Source: an uncultured Desulfomonile sp.
Lineage (GTDB): Bacteria > Desulfobacterota > Desulfomonilia > Desulfomonilales > Desulfomonilaceae
Length of the DNA stretch: 64,000 nt
Reading direction: 5' to 3'
Assembly (NCBI GenBank): GCA_903952205.1
Contig: CAJBEZ010000029.1
Coordinates: forward strand, 47,117-111,116
The first letter of the stretch is position 1, and the number at the start of each line of letters is the position of its first letter. The translations under genes and the position numbers were made by a program. The notes under the pieces are model-generated. The model was given only the letters and a program-made list of their open reading frames with translations, made no database searches and was not told where the DNA came from. This document shows, piece after piece, positions 9,083 through 18,633 of this stretch.

Positions 9083-9604
9083 TTATTTGATTATGGCAGC
9101 GTCATCTATCGTCATCTTTTTCTCGAAATCCTCCCAGAAATCGTTTTCAGACTTTCTCCAATCAGATCCAAATTTCTTGTTAAATAAGGAGCCTACCTGG
9201 TCTAGCGCCTTTTTCCATGCCGATGAATAATTGAGTTTTAAAACATCCTCAAGGAATGGAACAAGGGATCCAAGTTTTTCCTTGGGTAAATAAGCGCGCG
9301 CTCCAAGTTCGATCGATTTCTTGAGAGCATCGGGAGTAAAAGCGTGGGCTGTTAACATAACCGTCGGGAATCCCGCATTGGTCGCTATCTGAAGCAAATC
9401 AAACCCTCTAACCCCCATGATGTCAAGTATGACAAGATCATACGTGTATGAAACCAGATATTGCTGCGCTCTTTCAAATGATATCGCCCGATGCAATGTA
9501 ACATTCGCTGACTCGGAAAGTTCCTCTTCAATAATGTCGAGGACGTCTTCTTCGTCATCAACGGCTAGAATCAGTTTGTCTTGAAGAATTTCAGAACCGG
9601 CCAT
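9083..9604 (-). CDS. Response regulator receiver protein
   Basis: A 173-residue protein with one CheY-like receiver domain (about residues 10-125): acidic pair in 'LAVDDEEDV', phosphoacceptor Asp in 'LVILDIMG', switch Thr in 'VMLTAHA' and Lys in 'LPKEKLG'. The ~45-residue tail after it is charged and helical and holds no DNA-binding or enzymatic domain that I recognise. It probably passes a phosphoryl signal by protein contact. No histidine kinase lies next to it, so its partner is unknown. ATG at 9604. Confidence 0.88.
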   Translation of the reverse strand: MAGSEILQDKLILAVDDEEDVLDIIEEELSESANVTLHRAISFERAQQYLVSYTYDLVILDIMGVRGFDLLQIATNAGFPTVMLTAHAFTPDALKKSIELGARAYLPKEKLGSLVPFLEDVLKLNYSSAWKKALDQVGSLFNKKFGSDWRKSENDFWEDFEKKMTIDDAAIIK

Positions 9605-10052
9605 TTTGGTAGTCCCCTTTTTCTGGGATATTATTTTTTCTTAATCCCTGAGTTTAATAAGCTATACATTAGATTCCGCTGGATTTTACCCCAAGTCTTC
9701 ATCGTTGACAAAAGCTCATGTTTTAGGCACTGCATTCAGAGGTGATCCTCGCGACTCTCTGAGAGATAACCCAACTTTCTAAATGTTATGCTTACCCATA
9801 GACAGCTTTTCAGTCAACTTTTTTGCGAGATGTTCCACCTGAAATTATAAGTCAATTTCTCGTATAACACTTTAAAGTGCTTTTTCAAAACGTTTTCCCG
9901 CTCTTTATGCTCACAAGGTTTGTTGTTTGGTTTCAGAGATCATCGTGTTATCTTTTGTCTCGCCAGTTCATGACATTGTAAACAGACAGAATGAAATGGC
10001 TCCAGTATTTGTGAAATAATTAATATTGTTTAATCCGGCAAGAGGGTATTTC
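9605..10052. other. Divergent intergenic region with small palindrome
   Basis: About 450 bases between the divergent response regulator and phosphorylase genes, so both promoters should lie here. The only structure that stands out is a perfect 12-base palindrome CACTTTAAAGTG at 9868-9879 followed by CTTTTT. No open frame of note. Confidence 0.4.
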
Positions 10053-12611
10053 ATGACTCTGAGGAAGTACGTCGTTGTTCCCCCGATGGAAGGGGACCTA
10101 GAAAACCTTCGTGAATTAGCCAACAATTTTTGGTTCTCATGGAATTTGGATGCGGTCGAACTTTTTGATCATCTGGATGAAGGTCTTTGGCGCGAGGGGG
10201 GCCACAATCCCTTGTGGTCACTCATCCGTCTTTCAAGGCAACGCCTGAACCAGATCCGCGAGGACTCAGGTTATCTGGCGCACGCGGAAAGAGTTTGCAG
10301 CAGATTCCAAGCCTACATGAGAAACCCCATGCGGTACGCTTACCGATTACAGCAAGCTGTAGACTTCGTTACGGCGTATTTTTCTCTTGAATTTGGAATT
10401 ACCGAATCTTTGCCCATCTATTCCGGTGGGCTTGGCCTACTCGCAGGGGACCATCTGAAATCAGCGAGTGATCTGAATTTACCTTTGGTAGCCGTAGGAC
10501 TAATGTACCAGGAAGGCTATTTTAAACAGCGACTCTCCCTGGATGGCTGGCAGGAGCAAATTTATCCAAAAACACAGTTTGATAGCTTGCCCCTCGAACA
10601 ACAAACAGACTCATCCGGCGGCGTTTTGATTGTCCGAGTTGACCTTGCGGGAGAAACTCTTAACTTTAGAATTCTCAAGGTCAACGTGGGCCGTGTGCCG
10701 TTGTACCTCCTGGACACGAACATACCTGAGAATCCACCGCATCTCAGAGAAGTCACTGCACAGCTTTATGGTGGTGACAATGAGATGAGAATCAGGCAGG
10801 AGATCCTGCTTGGTGTAGGAGGCCTTCGCGCCTTGCAGGCGCTGGGTATTAAACCGTCCGTTTTTCATCTTAATGAGGGGCACGCAGCTTTCACTCTACT
10901 GGAGAGGATTCGATATTTCGTTCAGGAAGAAGGTTTAACTTTTGACGAAGCCCGTCAAATAGTCATCAGTCAGAGCATCTTAACAGTTCATACTCCCGTT
11001 CCGGCCGGCAATGACGTCTTTGAACGTGGTCTAATGGAGAAGTATTTTCGATCTCCGGTAGAAAAAGCGGGTATGGATTTTGATGAATTTCTGGCCATGG
11101 GAAGACGGAACCCGAGGGACCGAAGCGAGGGTTTCTGGATGCCCGTCCTTGGGCTGAGGTTGAGCGCCAGGGCTAATGGAGTGAGCCGACTGCATGGGCG
11201 CGTAGCTCGAGAGATGTGGCAAGCGGTCTGGCCAAAACTGGAACAGGAAGAAGTGCCGATTGGACATATTACCAATGGAGTTCATATACCATCATATATA
11301 TCGAGAGATCTTTTGAGATTGTATGACAGGTATTTGGGGCCAGGGTGGACCGAGGATCCGGATAATGAAAAAATTTGGCGCAGGGTCGATGAAATTCCTG
11401 ACACGGAGATTTGGAGAACTCACGAAAGGTGCCGAAGCCGACTGATATACTTCGCTCGTCGCCGATTTATCACTCAGTTAAAGAATCGGGGGGCGTCTCC
11501 CCTGGAAATTGAGGAAGCATACAACCTTTTAAACACTGACGCCCTCACCATTTGTTTTGCCAGACGTTTTGCGACATATAAACGCGCCACACTCATTTTT
11601 AGTGATCTTGAAAGATTGGCTAATATACTTTGTAAGACAGACAAGCCTGTTCAGCTTATATTTGCCGGCAAGGCTCATCCAGCGGACAACGGTGGAAAGA
11701 AATTGATCCAGAGCATTGTGCAAACCATCAAATCTGAACCATTCAGAGGAAAAGTTATCTTCATTGAGGATTACGACATAAATGTTGCGAGATACATGGT
11801 GCAGGGAGCTGATGTTTGGCTCAACAATCCTCGCAGACCATTGGAAGCGTGCGGGACATCCGGAATGAAAGCGGCCGCTAATGGAGCGTTAACCCTGAGC
11901 GTACTGGATGGATGGTGGGACGAGGGTTACGATGGCGACAATGGATGGGCCATTGGCTCCGGTGAAGAATATGATAATCCGGATTACCAGGACGAGATAG
12001 AAGGTAAAGAACTTTACGATTTGCTGGAACAAAATGTGGTCCCACTTTTTTACGAAAGAGCTACGGATGATGTTCCCCGCGATTGGATTGCTGTAATGAA
12101 AAGGTCATTAAGCACTATTTGTCCGATTTTCAATTCGCATCGCATGGTCAGTGATTACGTTGAGTCTTCTTATGTCCCTTGCGCTATGGACTTTAAGGCT
12201 TTGTCAGCGGACAATTATTCCCGATTGAAGGACTTGGTGCAATGGAAGAAGAATATCGAGCGAAGTTGGGCGAAAATTGAAATCAGGGATGTCACGGTAT
12301 CCAATGATTCAGAATACTTAAAAGGGAAAAATGTTGACGTCCAGGTTAGGATCAGTTCGGCGGGACACGGCCCGGATGAATTGAAAGTGGAGCTTCTGCA
12401 TGGGCCAATTGATCTTTGGGATAAATTCAAGACGAGAAATGTCAAGAGGCTTGATCCTGCCGCTGACAGTTCCCATGAAAACGGAGATCTGATATTCAAG
12501 GGGGAAATTCCTCTCACTCAAACAGGCTTGTATGGATATGGGGTAAGGGTCACACCCAAGTTTCCAGCATTGCCATCATTAGAGTGGTATGATTCAATAA
12601 TTCGAGGATGA
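10053..12611 (+). CDS. glgP: Alpha-glucan (glycogen) phosphorylase, DUF3417 type
   Basis: An 852-residue GT35 phosphorylase that releases glucose 1-phosphate from glycogen or maltodextrin. The N-terminal DUF3417 segment ('LRELANNFWFSWNLDAVEL') marks the short alpha-glucan phosphorylase group. The pyridoxal-phosphate lysine is in 'EACGTSGMKAAANGAL' (about residue 615), and 'HLNEGHAAF' (about 282) and 'ITNGVHIPSYI' (about 415) are conserved catalytic-domain segments. The ATG at 10053 follows an AAGAGGG site; a TTG nine codons earlier is less likely. The stop overlaps the start of the membrane protein downstream (ATGA), showing tight coupling of glucan degradation with that unknown gene. Confidence 0.94.
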   Translation: MTLRKYVVVPPMEGDLENLRELANNFWFSWNLDAVELFDHLDEGLWREGGHNPLWSLIRLSRQRLNQIREDSGYLAHAERVCSRFQAYMRNPMRYAYRLQQAVDFVTAYFSLEFGITESLPIYSGGLGLLAGDHLKSASDLNLPLVAVGLMYQEGYFKQRLSLDGWQEQIYPKTQFDSLPLEQQTDSSGGVLIVRVDLAGETLNFRILKVNVGRVPLYLLDTNIPENPPHLREVTAQLYGGDNEMRIRQEILLGVGGLRALQALGIKPSVFHLNEGHAAFTLLERIRYFVQEEGLTFDEARQIVISQSILTVHTPVPAGNDVFERGLMEKYFRSPVEKAGMDFDEFLAMGRRNPRDRSEGFWMPVLGLRLSARANGVSRLHGRVAREMWQAVWPKLEQEEVPIGHITNGVHIPSYISRDLLRLYDRYLGPGWTEDPDNEKIWRRVDEIPDTEIWRTHERCRSRLIYFARRRFITQLKNRGASPLEIEEAYNLLNTDALTICFARRFATYKRATLIFSDLERLANILCKTDKPVQLIFAGKAHPADNGGKKLIQSIVQTIKSEPFRGKVIFIEDYDINVARYMVQGADVWLNNPRRPLEACGTSGMKAAANGALTLSVLDGWWDEGYDGDNGWAIGSGEEYDNPDYQDEIEGKELYDLLEQNVVPLFYERATDDVPRDWIAVMKRSLSTICPIFNSHRMVSDYVESSYVPCAMDFKALSADNYSRLKDLVQWKKNIERSWAKIEIRDVTVSNDSEYLKGKNVDVQVRISSAGHGPDELKVELLHGPIDLWDKFKTRNVKRLDPAADSSHENGDLIFKGEIPLTQTGLYGYGVRVTPKFPALPSLEWYDSIIRG

Positions 12612-14272
12612 ACCTCCCATTGGTTACCAGTAAAAAAGGAATTGGCGCTGTTATTCTTGTCATGGCGCTGTCCACAAGTGTTTTCCTTGTTGGAAACTAT
12701 GACATCTTTTCCAATCATTACCTTATAAATGATGACGTCCGGCAGCAGTTGTTCTGGATGGAGCGTTGGCAAGATCCGGAATTATTTCAAAATGATTTCC
12801 TGGCAAACTATTCCGAAGCTTATGTTCCAGTCGGCGTCAGAACGATTTACCGGTTCGCTTCCTTGTGGTTTGACCCGTTACTGTTCTCGAAAATCCTCAC
12901 AGCCATACTTTTTGTAGTTACCGCCGCGTTGTGGTTTGTTTGGGGCCGTCTGTTCGGAGACAATCTGACGGCCTTCATCGTGGTCCTGGTCTATTTTCTG
13001 TTCACAGGGTTCCAGGCGCAGATGGCCGGCGGATTGTCCAGGGGTTTTGTTTTCCCTTTGTTAATCGCATACCTTTATTTCATTTCCAGGGGAGACATCT
13101 TCAAGGGAGGCGTGGTTGTTCTTGTTCAATCCTTCTTTAATCCCTACGTCTTTCTCCTGTGTCTTTTAACTCAGGTTCTGTTTGTTTCTTTAGAAATTGC
13201 TCCTAGAGTCTTTCCAAAAACATTTGCAACCACAGAACCAATTTCAGACCTGGGAAAGTTCATAAGGCGGCTTCTTGTCTTAAATATCCCGGTAATTATC
13301 GGGGTCGTTTTCACAGTCTTCAACATTTTATGGTATCAGTCCAACCTGGGACATTTGATAAGTTGTTCGGAAATGGTTGGGAAAAGTGAGTACACCGAAT
13401 TTGGGAGATACCAGCTATATCCTACCCCATCATTTTTTTATGAATTGATAAGGCCGTGGGAATTCAATCTGTCTTTTCCTTATTGGGGACCTGTTGCAGG
13501 GTGGATAATGGCTCTTGCGACAATTGGGATTTTTGTTTACGCAGGTCTCAATTATCAACCGGTTGTTAATTGGAAAGGATTGAGAGGGCTTTTTTTAATA
13601 ATTCCGGTTTCATTGTTTCTGTATGTAGTCGCAAGGCTGTTCCTTGTTAAGTTATTCGTTCCGCGAAGATACCTTTTTTACACTTTAAACATAATCTATT
13701 GCATTGGCTTTGCGGTAGCCATCCGGATCATTCTTGAAAAGATCGAATTGAGTCGAACGAAAATGTGCTTGATTCTTTTGGCATTACTGGTGTTCGCTTC
13801 GTTCAAGGGAAGGCACATCGAACTCTTCGATTATTCACATGGTCAAAGCCTTTATAAGTTCCTGCAAACAACTCCCAAGAACACGTTAATCGCTGGATGG
13901 CCGGAACTTATGGATAATGTTATGACTTTTGGAAACAGACGGGCTTTCGTAACTTATGAGCTTTCTCATACATGGGTCGAGCCGTACTGGAGCGAAGTAA
14001 AAAAACGGACTTTTGATTTATTCAAGGCCTATTATTCCTCGAGTCCCGAGGAAATAAAAGCTTTCTGCAAATCACGGGGTATTGAATATTTGATAGTTCG
14101 TGAAATGGATTTCAGTCCACAAAGGCTGAGTGAACCAAACTTATATTTTGAACCCTTTAACGGATTTATATGGTATTTGATGAATTCAACTCAAGATTTT
14201 GCAATCCTGGATAAATCAGTTTTCCCCCCTGTTTTTGATAGCAACGGGGTCAGGGTAATTCATATTCAATAA
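12608..14272 (+). CDS. Multi-pass membrane protein, GT-C-like, unknown function
   Basis: A 554-residue protein with about ten to eleven hydrophobic segments and a soluble C-terminal ~160 residues. The first loop after helix 1 carries an acidic 'NDDVRQQLFW' stretch; acidic residues in this position are typical of GT-C lipid-linked sugar transferases, which is the basis for the tentative fold suggestion. The last part ('LIAGWPELMDNVMTFGNRRAFVTYE') looks like the extracytoplasmic domain often found at the end of such proteins. It overlaps the glycogen phosphorylase stop by four bases. No named family is recognised and the function is open. Confidence 0.7.
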   Translation: MNLPLVTSKKGIGAVILVMALSTSVFLVGNYDIFSNHYLINDDVRQQLFWMERWQDPELFQNDFLANYSEAYVPVGVRTIYRFASLWFDPLLFSKILTAILFVVTAALWFVWGRLFGDNLTAFIVVLVYFLFTGFQAQMAGGLSRGFVFPLLIAYLYFISRGDIFKGGVVVLVQSFFNPYVFLLCLLTQVLFVSLEIAPRVFPKTFATTEPISDLGKFIRRLLVLNIPVIIGVVFTVFNILWYQSNLGHLISCSEMVGKSEYTEFGRYQLYPTPSFFYELIRPWEFNLSFPYWGPVAGWIMALATIGIFVYAGLNYQPVVNWKGLRGLFLIIPVSLFLYVVARLFLVKLFVPRRYLFYTLNIIYCIGFAVAIRIILEKIELSRTKMCLILLALLVFASFKGRHIELFDYSHGQSLYKFLQTTPKNTLIAGWPELMDNVMTFGNRRAFVTYELSHTWVEPYWSEVKKRTFDLFKAYYSSSPEEIKAFCKSRGIEYLIVREMDFSPQRLSEPNLYFEPFNGFIWYLMNSTQDFAILDKSVFPPVFDSNGVRVIHIQ

Positions 14273-14547
14273 GAAATCTTTATTTGATCAAATGTTGAGG
14301 ATAGGTGTTTTTTGGGATTTAAAATCTTGACTTTCTTTTACCAAAGAATGTAATTATGACTATATACATATACTACTGCAAACTTGGTCATCTATAAGTA
14401 TTGAATAGATTTGATTATCTACTCTATTTCGTTAGTCGAGAACCACAATCTATTTCCTACCAGGATGGTCAATTCTTGAAACATGTCCGTGTTGGCGGCA
14501 TATGACTTTCATTTGAGAGGCATTTTCAAATTTCAACGGAGGTTTAG
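14273..14547. promoter_or_regulatory. Leader of the TauE/Mo-enzyme cluster with candidate promoter
   Basis: This A/T-rich stretch of about 275 bases holds a possible sigma70 pair: TTGACT (14327-14332) and TAATTA (14351-14356), 18 bases apart, roughly 190 bases ahead of the TauE start. The spacing is right but the second hexamer is weak. No gene is seen in it. Confidence 0.35.
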
Positions 14548-15711
14548 ATGAACAAGAGACTATGGTTATTTCTAGGTATTGCAGTCGCTGTCGCATTTGT
14601 CGCAAACGCCGTCTTTTCGGAGCCGGTATTTGCGGGGAAGCTCGAGGACGCAATAGCCAAGACACCTAAGGGAACAGGGGTTGGAATGATTGACCCCCAA
14701 GCCCCCCCAGGGTTTATGGGTATACCTGGGGCGCCACATTCATTTCTGTTATGGTACATTCTCTGGGGAGTCTGGGTCGGCTGGATTTTTTCATCGGTTG
14801 GGGCTTTCGGCGGGATAATGGCTGGCGTCGGTCACATCACGGTGTTTGGACTCGCTGACTACGGTAAAACCTTCAAAGACACTAATCCTACGTTAAACAA
14901 ATTACTTACGGATTCCATAAGAGTTTGTAATCAATATTTGGTGGGCCTTTCAGCCCTTATATCCTCAATTACCTATTGGCGCATGGGACGACTTGTCATG
15001 CCTTTGGCCCTGTGCCTTGCCGGCGGCGGAGTCCTCGGAGCCTATCTGATTCCTGTTCTAACGGCCGGAAAAGTCAATCTCAGTAGTTACATAGGTTATT
15101 TTGGCATAGTCGTTTTTGCTGTGGCGGGTGTTTTGTTTTATGAAACCACACCTGCAGGACAAGCTAGCCGAAAAAGCGCGAAAGCAGCGGCCAAAGCGTT
15201 TGAAGACGCGAACATTCACAAAAAGGCGGGCGGAGCGACGACAGGCAAGGAAGGTGTGCAGGTCAAAAGTTGGGGATTTTCTAAGATAATCTTTACATTT
15301 TATGGGGTGGAATTCTCCTTTAACCCTATATGGCCGATTTTGGGCGGTTTTGTGATAGCCGCTATTTCGGCTTTTATTGGAGTAGGTGGCGGGTTCCTAT
15401 ATGTTCCTTTCTTGACATCAGTGGTCGGACTTCCCATGTTCATCGTCGCCGGCACATCAGCTCTTGCTGTTCTCGTGAGCATGATTACCTCCATTTTCAC
15501 CTATATGTTTGTAAAAAGTGTCCCCATTGACTTCACTCTAATTGGTTCCGAGTTGATCGGGATATTTATTGGTTCTTTATTGGGACCGGTCACTTCTAAA
15601 TACATCCCTGAGGTGTGGTTGAAAAGATTGTTCGTGGTCCTGGCTTTATATGTGGGGATCGGTTACACCACCAAGGGTTTCCTGGGATATTCAGTGCTCC
15701 CAGGCATGTAA
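14548..15711 (+). CDS. TauE/SafE family sulfite exporter, periplasmic N-extension
   Basis: A 387-residue integral membrane protein. It begins with a hydrophobic signal-like segment (about residues 4-28, ending 'PVFAG'), then an ~40-residue Pro/Gly-rich stretch, then two sets of helices separated by a hydrophilic linker at about 205-240. The repeated motif 'GAFGGIMAGVGHI' and 'IGVGGGFLYVPFL' with small residues and Gly-rich turns is characteristic of TauE/SafE (DUF81) transporters, which export sulfite or organosulfonate-derived anions. It heads a row of genes that continues with a small membrane protein and a molybdopterin enzyme. GGAGG precedes the ATG. A second, related TauE gene lies at 30442-31386. 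The transported anion is inferred from the family only. Confidence 0.85.
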   Translation: MNKRLWLFLGIAVAVAFVANAVFSEPVFAGKLEDAIAKTPKGTGVGMIDPQAPPGFMGIPGAPHSFLLWYILWGVWVGWIFSSVGAFGGIMAGVGHITVFGLADYGKTFKDTNPTLNKLLTDSIRVCNQYLVGLSALISSITYWRMGRLVMPLALCLAGGGVLGAYLIPVLTAGKVNLSSYIGYFGIVVFAVAGVLFYETTPAGQASRKSAKAAAKAFEDANIHKKAGGATTGKEGVQVKSWGFSKIIFTFYGVEFSFNPIWPILGGFVIAAISAFIGVGGGFLYVPFLTSVVGLPMFIVAGTSALAVLVSMITSIFTYMFVKSVPIDFTLIGSELIGIFIGSLLGPVTSKYIPEVWLKRLFVVLALYVGIGYTTKGFLGYSVLPGM

Positions 15712-15739
15712 ATACTCTAGTATTCAATCTTTCATTTAT

Positions 15740-15773
15740 GATCGGGGTTCGGAATTTGCGCGGAACCCCGATC
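15740..15773 (+). terminator. Strong hairpin after TauE gene
   Basis: Perfect 11-base arms GATCGGGGTTC (15740-15750) and GAACCCCGATC (15763-15773) with a 12-base loop, 28 bases after the TauE stop. It lacks a T run, so it may reduce read-through or protect the upstream mRNA end instead of fully terminating. Confidence 0.55.
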
Positions 15774-15808
15774 ACATTTCGGATAACCTAAGCGTCTTAT
15801 GAGTGAAC

Positions 15809-16390
15809 ATGAATCAACTGTTCCTGTCTGTAGACTCTTTTTTTATTTGGTTTTACAGATTATCAGGCTATGCGCCGTTCGATTTTTTCGTAGGAACGTT
15901 CTTCTTAGCTTTAGTTGCGGTAGTTATTGGGGAGTTTAGCATATCCTTCGCGTTCCTTTTAACCAGGAAGAGTATCCAGCACGTGCAGGATCAGATGGTA
16001 AATTACCAGAATCTGTCAATTGACGCCCTAGCCTTAGGGGACAAGGAATCCTACAAGGCGGCCAACAAACTTGCCAACGACGCGTTCGGCAAGACCTTTT
16101 TCATGCAAATCGGACTGTCATCGGCTCGCATCTGGCCTGCATTTCTGGTGGTCGCATGGATGAACACTAGGTTTTATGAGGTTGATTTTGAAGTTCCATT
16201 CATTGGAGGAACGATCGGGTTCATTCCTATTTTTATTTTACTCTATGTGGCGGCTTACTTTGCATTCAAGCCTATAAGAAATAGAATTTCTTATTTCAAA
16301 AAAGTGAACAAAATATTAGATAGTTATAAAGAAAAAACGCGGAACATGAAAAGTCTGGCTGATCTTGCTCAAAAAAAGAAAAAGCTGTAA
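15809..16390 (+). CDS. Small membrane protein, possible EMC3/DUF106-like
   Basis: A 193-residue protein with hydrophobic segments near residues 28-50, 108-122 and 136-158. Between the first two is a long amphipathic stretch (about 50-100) rich in Lys, Gln and Ala, and the C terminus is strongly basic ('AQKKKKL'). This layout, one helix, a charged coiled region, then two close helices, resembles Oxa1-superfamily DUF106/EMC3 proteins, but I see no decisive motif. A GTG two codons upstream is an alternative start. It lies between a TauE exporter and a molybdopterin enzyme and could be an accessory of either. Function unknown. Confidence 0.6.
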   Translation: MNQLFLSVDSFFIWFYRLSGYAPFDFFVGTFFLALVAVVIGEFSISFAFLLTRKSIQHVQDQMVNYQNLSIDALALGDKESYKAANKLANDAFGKTFFMQIGLSSARIWPAFLVVAWMNTRFYEVDFEVPFIGGTIGFIPIFILLYVAAYFAFKPIRNRISYFKKVNKILDSYKEKTRNMKSLADLAQKKKKL

Positions 16391-16514
16391 TTAAGTAGAG
16401 TCGAAAAACCGTATTTTTCAAACTCGGGCTTTGACCTGTGTTTTGGCTATGAACGGATACACTATCTGATTGAAGATTGATCAACACTTGCAAGATATTT
16501 CAAGGGGAAGGCAA

Positions 16515-18608
16515 ATGTCTGAAACGTCAAAGAAGGTTGTTTATAGCGTGTGCAGCATGTGCACAGTGCGCTGTCCCATCGAAATTGAGGTGGAGAACGG
16601 TGCGGTGAAGCACATTTGGGGTAACCCGCATGTGCTTGGTGGTCGTTTCTTGTGCCCGCGCGGCGCTGCGGGCAAAGTTTTCGAGAATGACTCCGAAAGA
16701 CTTCAGGGGCCAATGATACGATCCGGTGAGCGTGGATCCGGTGAATGGAGAAAAGCCACTTGGGACGAAGCTTTAGACTATGTAGCGGAAAGACTCAAAA
16801 AAGTCATAGAAACTTATGGCCCGGAAAGCGTTATCCTGGGCGACCGAGGCGGGGCTTTCACGGACCTTCAGAAAGCCTTTATCAAGGCATTAGGATCACC
16901 CAATTATTTCAATCATCACGGATCCTGCTCCAACAGCGTTCATAATGCCCACAACGGCTTGACCGGCCAACGGCGGAATACCGTTTCGTACGATTGGAAA
17001 AACTGCAAATATGCAGTTCTATATGGGAGAAACATTTTAGAATCCATTGGCACCAAAGAAGCTAAGGATTTTATAGACGCTCTTGAAAACGGTATGAAGT
17101 TTACGTACTTTGACATAAGGTGGAATTATACCGCGGCCAAGGCAGACAGATTTCATATAATAAAACCAGGATCAGACTATGCAGTGAACCTTGGCATAAT
17201 TCACACATTGATCAGTGAGAAGCTGTACGACGCTGAGTTTGTAAATCGCTGGGTAGTCGGGTTTGATGAACTTGCTAAATTTATCTCTCCGTATACTCCT
17301 GAATGGGCAGAGAAAGAAAGCGGCGTGCCGGCTCGGGAGATAGTCGCCATAGCTCACGAGATGGCCGAAGTTAAACCAGCGGTTATACTTTACGCGGGTT
17401 GGATGACAGCATGGACTGAGGATGATTATTATTTTCGAAGATCGATATACATGATTTACGCCCTTCTTGGAGGTTATGAAGCAAAGGGCGGTCTGTTGTT
17501 CAATAAAAACGAGGTTGACGCAGGCTACAAGCCACTGAAAAAATTTGTGGATCTCGTGCCCAAGGTCGACAAAAAGAGATTCGATGGAGTTGGATGGAAA
17601 TACAAACATTTGTCGGCCGACTATGGGCTCGCCCAGATGGTTCCGCATGCCGTATTGAACGAAGATCCTTACCCTGTTAAGGCATTTATAAACTACAGGT
17701 TTGACCCACTATCGGCCTTCCCTGATCCTGAAAAGTTTAAAGAAGGTCTCAGAAAACTCGATCTGTTAGTGACGATAGATGTTAACTATAGCCACACAGG
17801 ATGGGTATCCGATGTAATTCTGCCGGAGGCTACGTATCTTGAAAGAACTGATTCCGTGATCGTCAAGTCTGGACCAAAACCTTCCCTTTGGATGAGAAGA
17901 AAGGCTGTTGAACCAAAATTTGACGCAAAACCAAAATGGTGGATACTGAAACAGCTTGCCGACCGCCTCGGTATCGGCCAATATTTCCCGTACAATTCTG
18001 TAGAAGACATTATAGCGTTCCAATTACAGGACATGGGACTTAAACTCGAAGACTTTAATAGTAAAGGTACCGTTTCTCTTGCTAAAGACCAAATTATGTG
18101 GGATCGAAAGGATGGGTTGAAATTCAAGACGCCTTCCAAGAAAATCGAATTTGTAAGTAGCATGCTTGAAGAAAATGGAATCCCATCATTCCCTCCCTAC
18201 GAAAGTTCTAAGGAACCCCCGGACGGATTCTTCAGGTTGACCACAGGAAAAACCGCTGTTCATACTCAGGGCACTACTCTGAACAATCCCTATTTAAACG
18301 AAATTCAACCTGAAAATTCTTTATGGATCAACACGGCGGAAGCCGACAAAATGGGGATTAAATCAGGCGATACAGTTGAAATATCCGCTGATGGAGTGGC
18401 CCAGACCATAAAAGCGTATGTGACTGATTTTATTCACCCGACAGCGGTATACACATTGCACGGATATGGACGGGAGATCCCTCTCCAATCAAGGGCTTTC
18501 AAAAAGGGCATGCGTGACAACACCCTTATGAAAGGTCTCCTAACCGTAGCGGTAGGAGGGAATTGTCCCATAACAGACTGCTTCGTTAAAATTCGTAAGC
18601 TTTCGTGA
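16515..18608 (+). CDS. Molybdopterin oxidoreductase, PhsA/PsrA-like, no Tat signal
   Basis: A 697-residue enzyme of the DMSO-reductase family. An N-terminal [4Fe-4S] site is formed by Cys13, Cys16, Cys20 and Cys47 ('CSMCTVRC' and 'LCPRG'). The likely metal ligand is Cys138 in 'HHGSCSNS'. The C-terminal dinucleotide-binding domain starts near residue 575 ('LTTGKTAVHTQG'). The nearest known enzymes are thiosulfate and polysulfide reductase catalytic subunits, but those carry a twin-arginine leader, whereas here the FeS motif begins at residue 13, so the enzyme should be cytoplasmic. The ATG at 16515 has AAGGGGAAGG ahead of it. The ferredoxin and flavoprotein that follow at 25 and 30 bases are its likely partners. 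A sulfur oxyanion substrate is inferred from the neighbouring sulfite exporter, not shown. Confidence 0.88.
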   Translation: MSETSKKVVYSVCSMCTVRCPIEIEVENGAVKHIWGNPHVLGGRFLCPRGAAGKVFENDSERLQGPMIRSGERGSGEWRKATWDEALDYVAERLKKVIETYGPESVILGDRGGAFTDLQKAFIKALGSPNYFNHHGSCSNSVHNAHNGLTGQRRNTVSYDWKNCKYAVLYGRNILESIGTKEAKDFIDALENGMKFTYFDIRWNYTAAKADRFHIIKPGSDYAVNLGIIHTLISEKLYDAEFVNRWVVGFDELAKFISPYTPEWAEKESGVPAREIVAIAHEMAEVKPAVILYAGWMTAWTEDDYYFRRSIYMIYALLGGYEAKGGLLFNKNEVDAGYKPLKKFVDLVPKVDKKRFDGVGWKYKHLSADYGLAQMVPHAVLNEDPYPVKAFINYRFDPLSAFPDPEKFKEGLRKLDLLVTIDVNYSHTGWVSDVILPEATYLERTDSVIVKSGPKPSLWMRRKAVEPKFDAKPKWWILKQLADRLGIGQYFPYNSVEDIIAFQLQDMGLKLEDFNSKGTVSLAKDQIMWDRKDGLKFKTPSKKIEFVSSMLEENGIPSFPPYESSKEPPDGFFRLTTGKTAVHTQGTTLNNPYLNEIQPENSLWINTAEADKMGIKSGDTVEISADGVAQTIKAYVTDFIHPTAVYTLHGYGREIPLQSRAFKKGMRDNTLMKGLLTVAVGGNCPITDCFVKIRKLS

Positions 18609-18633
18609 TCCAACATTGTGAGGAGTTCAAGCA

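Noticed and set aside
9605..10052. Possible small RNA around the CACTTTAAAGTG palindrome
   Set aside because: A single palindrome with a short T stretch and no promoter is not enough to support an RNA gene.
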